Assembly (NCBI GenBank): GCA_023052935.1
Contig: CM041298.1
Coordinates: 17,591,371-17,655,370, forward strand
Direction of reading: 5' to 3'
Length of the DNA stretch: 64,000 bases
From: Piezodorus guildinii
Taxonomy: Eukaryota; Arthropoda; Insecta; Hemiptera; Pentatomidae
The first letter of the stretch is position 1; each line of letters starts with the position of its first letter. Shown piece after piece: positions 63,606 to 64,000 of this stretch. Below the pieces are notes generated by a model that did not search any database, was not told the DNA's origin, and was given only the letters and a program-made list of their open reading frames with translations. The position numbers and the translations under genes were made by a program.

Positions 63606-64000
63606 TTCCCTAGCTATACCTGACTTTTGTATATGTTTTTAAAACCCCTGACTTTTCTGGTTTTCTCCGGTGCCTGATACTGATATCCTTTTTACGTTAT
63701 GAGGAAAGTTGTATATTACTTATCTTAATTAAATCTGTAAGAGACGTGCTTTTCATCGCTTTTTCATCAATGGTAGATTTTTCTTGTTTCAAAGCGCTCA
63801 AAGCAAACGAAATTATGTCCAAGTAAATTATTCGGAATAATTCGTCGCCCCACCCGCTAAGAAATTAGGACGGTTGTAATGGTTAGCCAATCAAGACAGT
63901 TTATACTGTATATATCTTGATTGATAAATCATCATCCCGAACGTAGACGGTAGCTAACTCAAGACGTAAATGTTGATATTGGGTTCGGAAAGGACAGGGT
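63606..64000. other. Gene-free stretch
   Basis: The first ~90 bp continue the Q repeat. The rest (63700-64000) shows nothing recognisable. Confidence 0.35.

Overview
This is a eukaryotic, AT-rich intergenic or heterochromatin-like window, most likely from an arthropod and probably an insect. The reasons are its mix of mariner elements, jockey-, RTE- and CR1/L2-like LINEs, Penelope-like elements (PLEs), tRNA-derived SINEs, and RNase H-bearing and R2-like LINE scraps. I found no convincing host protein-coding gene, rRNA or genuine tRNA gene. Almost every long reading frame is a transposon remnant or a low-complexity accident. The species cannot be fixed from the sequence alone.

The dominant component is one interspersed repeat, here called R. 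Full copies are about 0.9-1.4 kb (some include insertions) and I count more than 25 copies or pieces in both orientations. A full copy has a conserved head (TCTGGTGCGCGCAACAC, then ACTTTCACTTAC), a (CA)n microsatellite near its 3' part, and a tail with the hairpin CTTACTATATATAGTAAG followed by GTAAGTGAAAGT, the inverted complement of the head motif. Subterminal inverted repeats, an internal microsatellite and a 3' hairpin are the layout of non-autonomous Helentron/DINE-1-type elements; that classification is inference. R copies are the substrate for nested insertions: RTE (7.8 kb), SINE (9.4, 55.7, 56.2 kb), jockey (10.3 kb), PLE (32.2, 37.4, 59.2 kb) and CR1-plus-jockey (54 kb), many with clear target-site duplications (TSDs).

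Layout: 0-3.3 kb, two opposed internally deleted mariners and a SINE piece; 3.7-7.7 kb, a ~2 kb tandem duplication, each unit holding a PLE-type foldback; 7.7-11.5 kb, nested R copies; 11.5-14.1 kb, LINE 3' ends including an R2-like endonuclease; 15-18 kb, R, PLE tail, SINE and a head-to-head jockey pair; 18.2-21.1 kb, a CR1/L2-like LINE with an uninterrupted 848-codon frame, the best preserved coding sequence; 22-26 kb, inverted jockey pairs and an RNase H LINE scrap; 26.5-28 kb, a third deleted mariner and a perfect 24-bp minisatellite; 29.6-34 kb, R with a nested PLE; 34.4-36.6 kb, interrupted and 5'-inverted RTE copies; 37-45 kb, R, SINE, LINE scraps and inverted PLE tails; 46-48 kb, a PLE GIY-YIG fragment, a mariner MITE and a hairpin; 49-52.3 kb, RTE and a near full-length mariner; 52.3-60 kb, jockey, CR1, SINE and PLE nests; 60-64 kb, SINEs, an imperfect array and a CR1-like end.

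The parts do not form a pathway; they record successive transposition. Two themes merit follow-up. First, hammerhead-like cores (CTGATGA...GAAACG) mark PLE ends at about a dozen sites, several as inverted pairs. Second, deletion derivatives of mariner and PLE share breakpoints and so seem to have been amplified as such.
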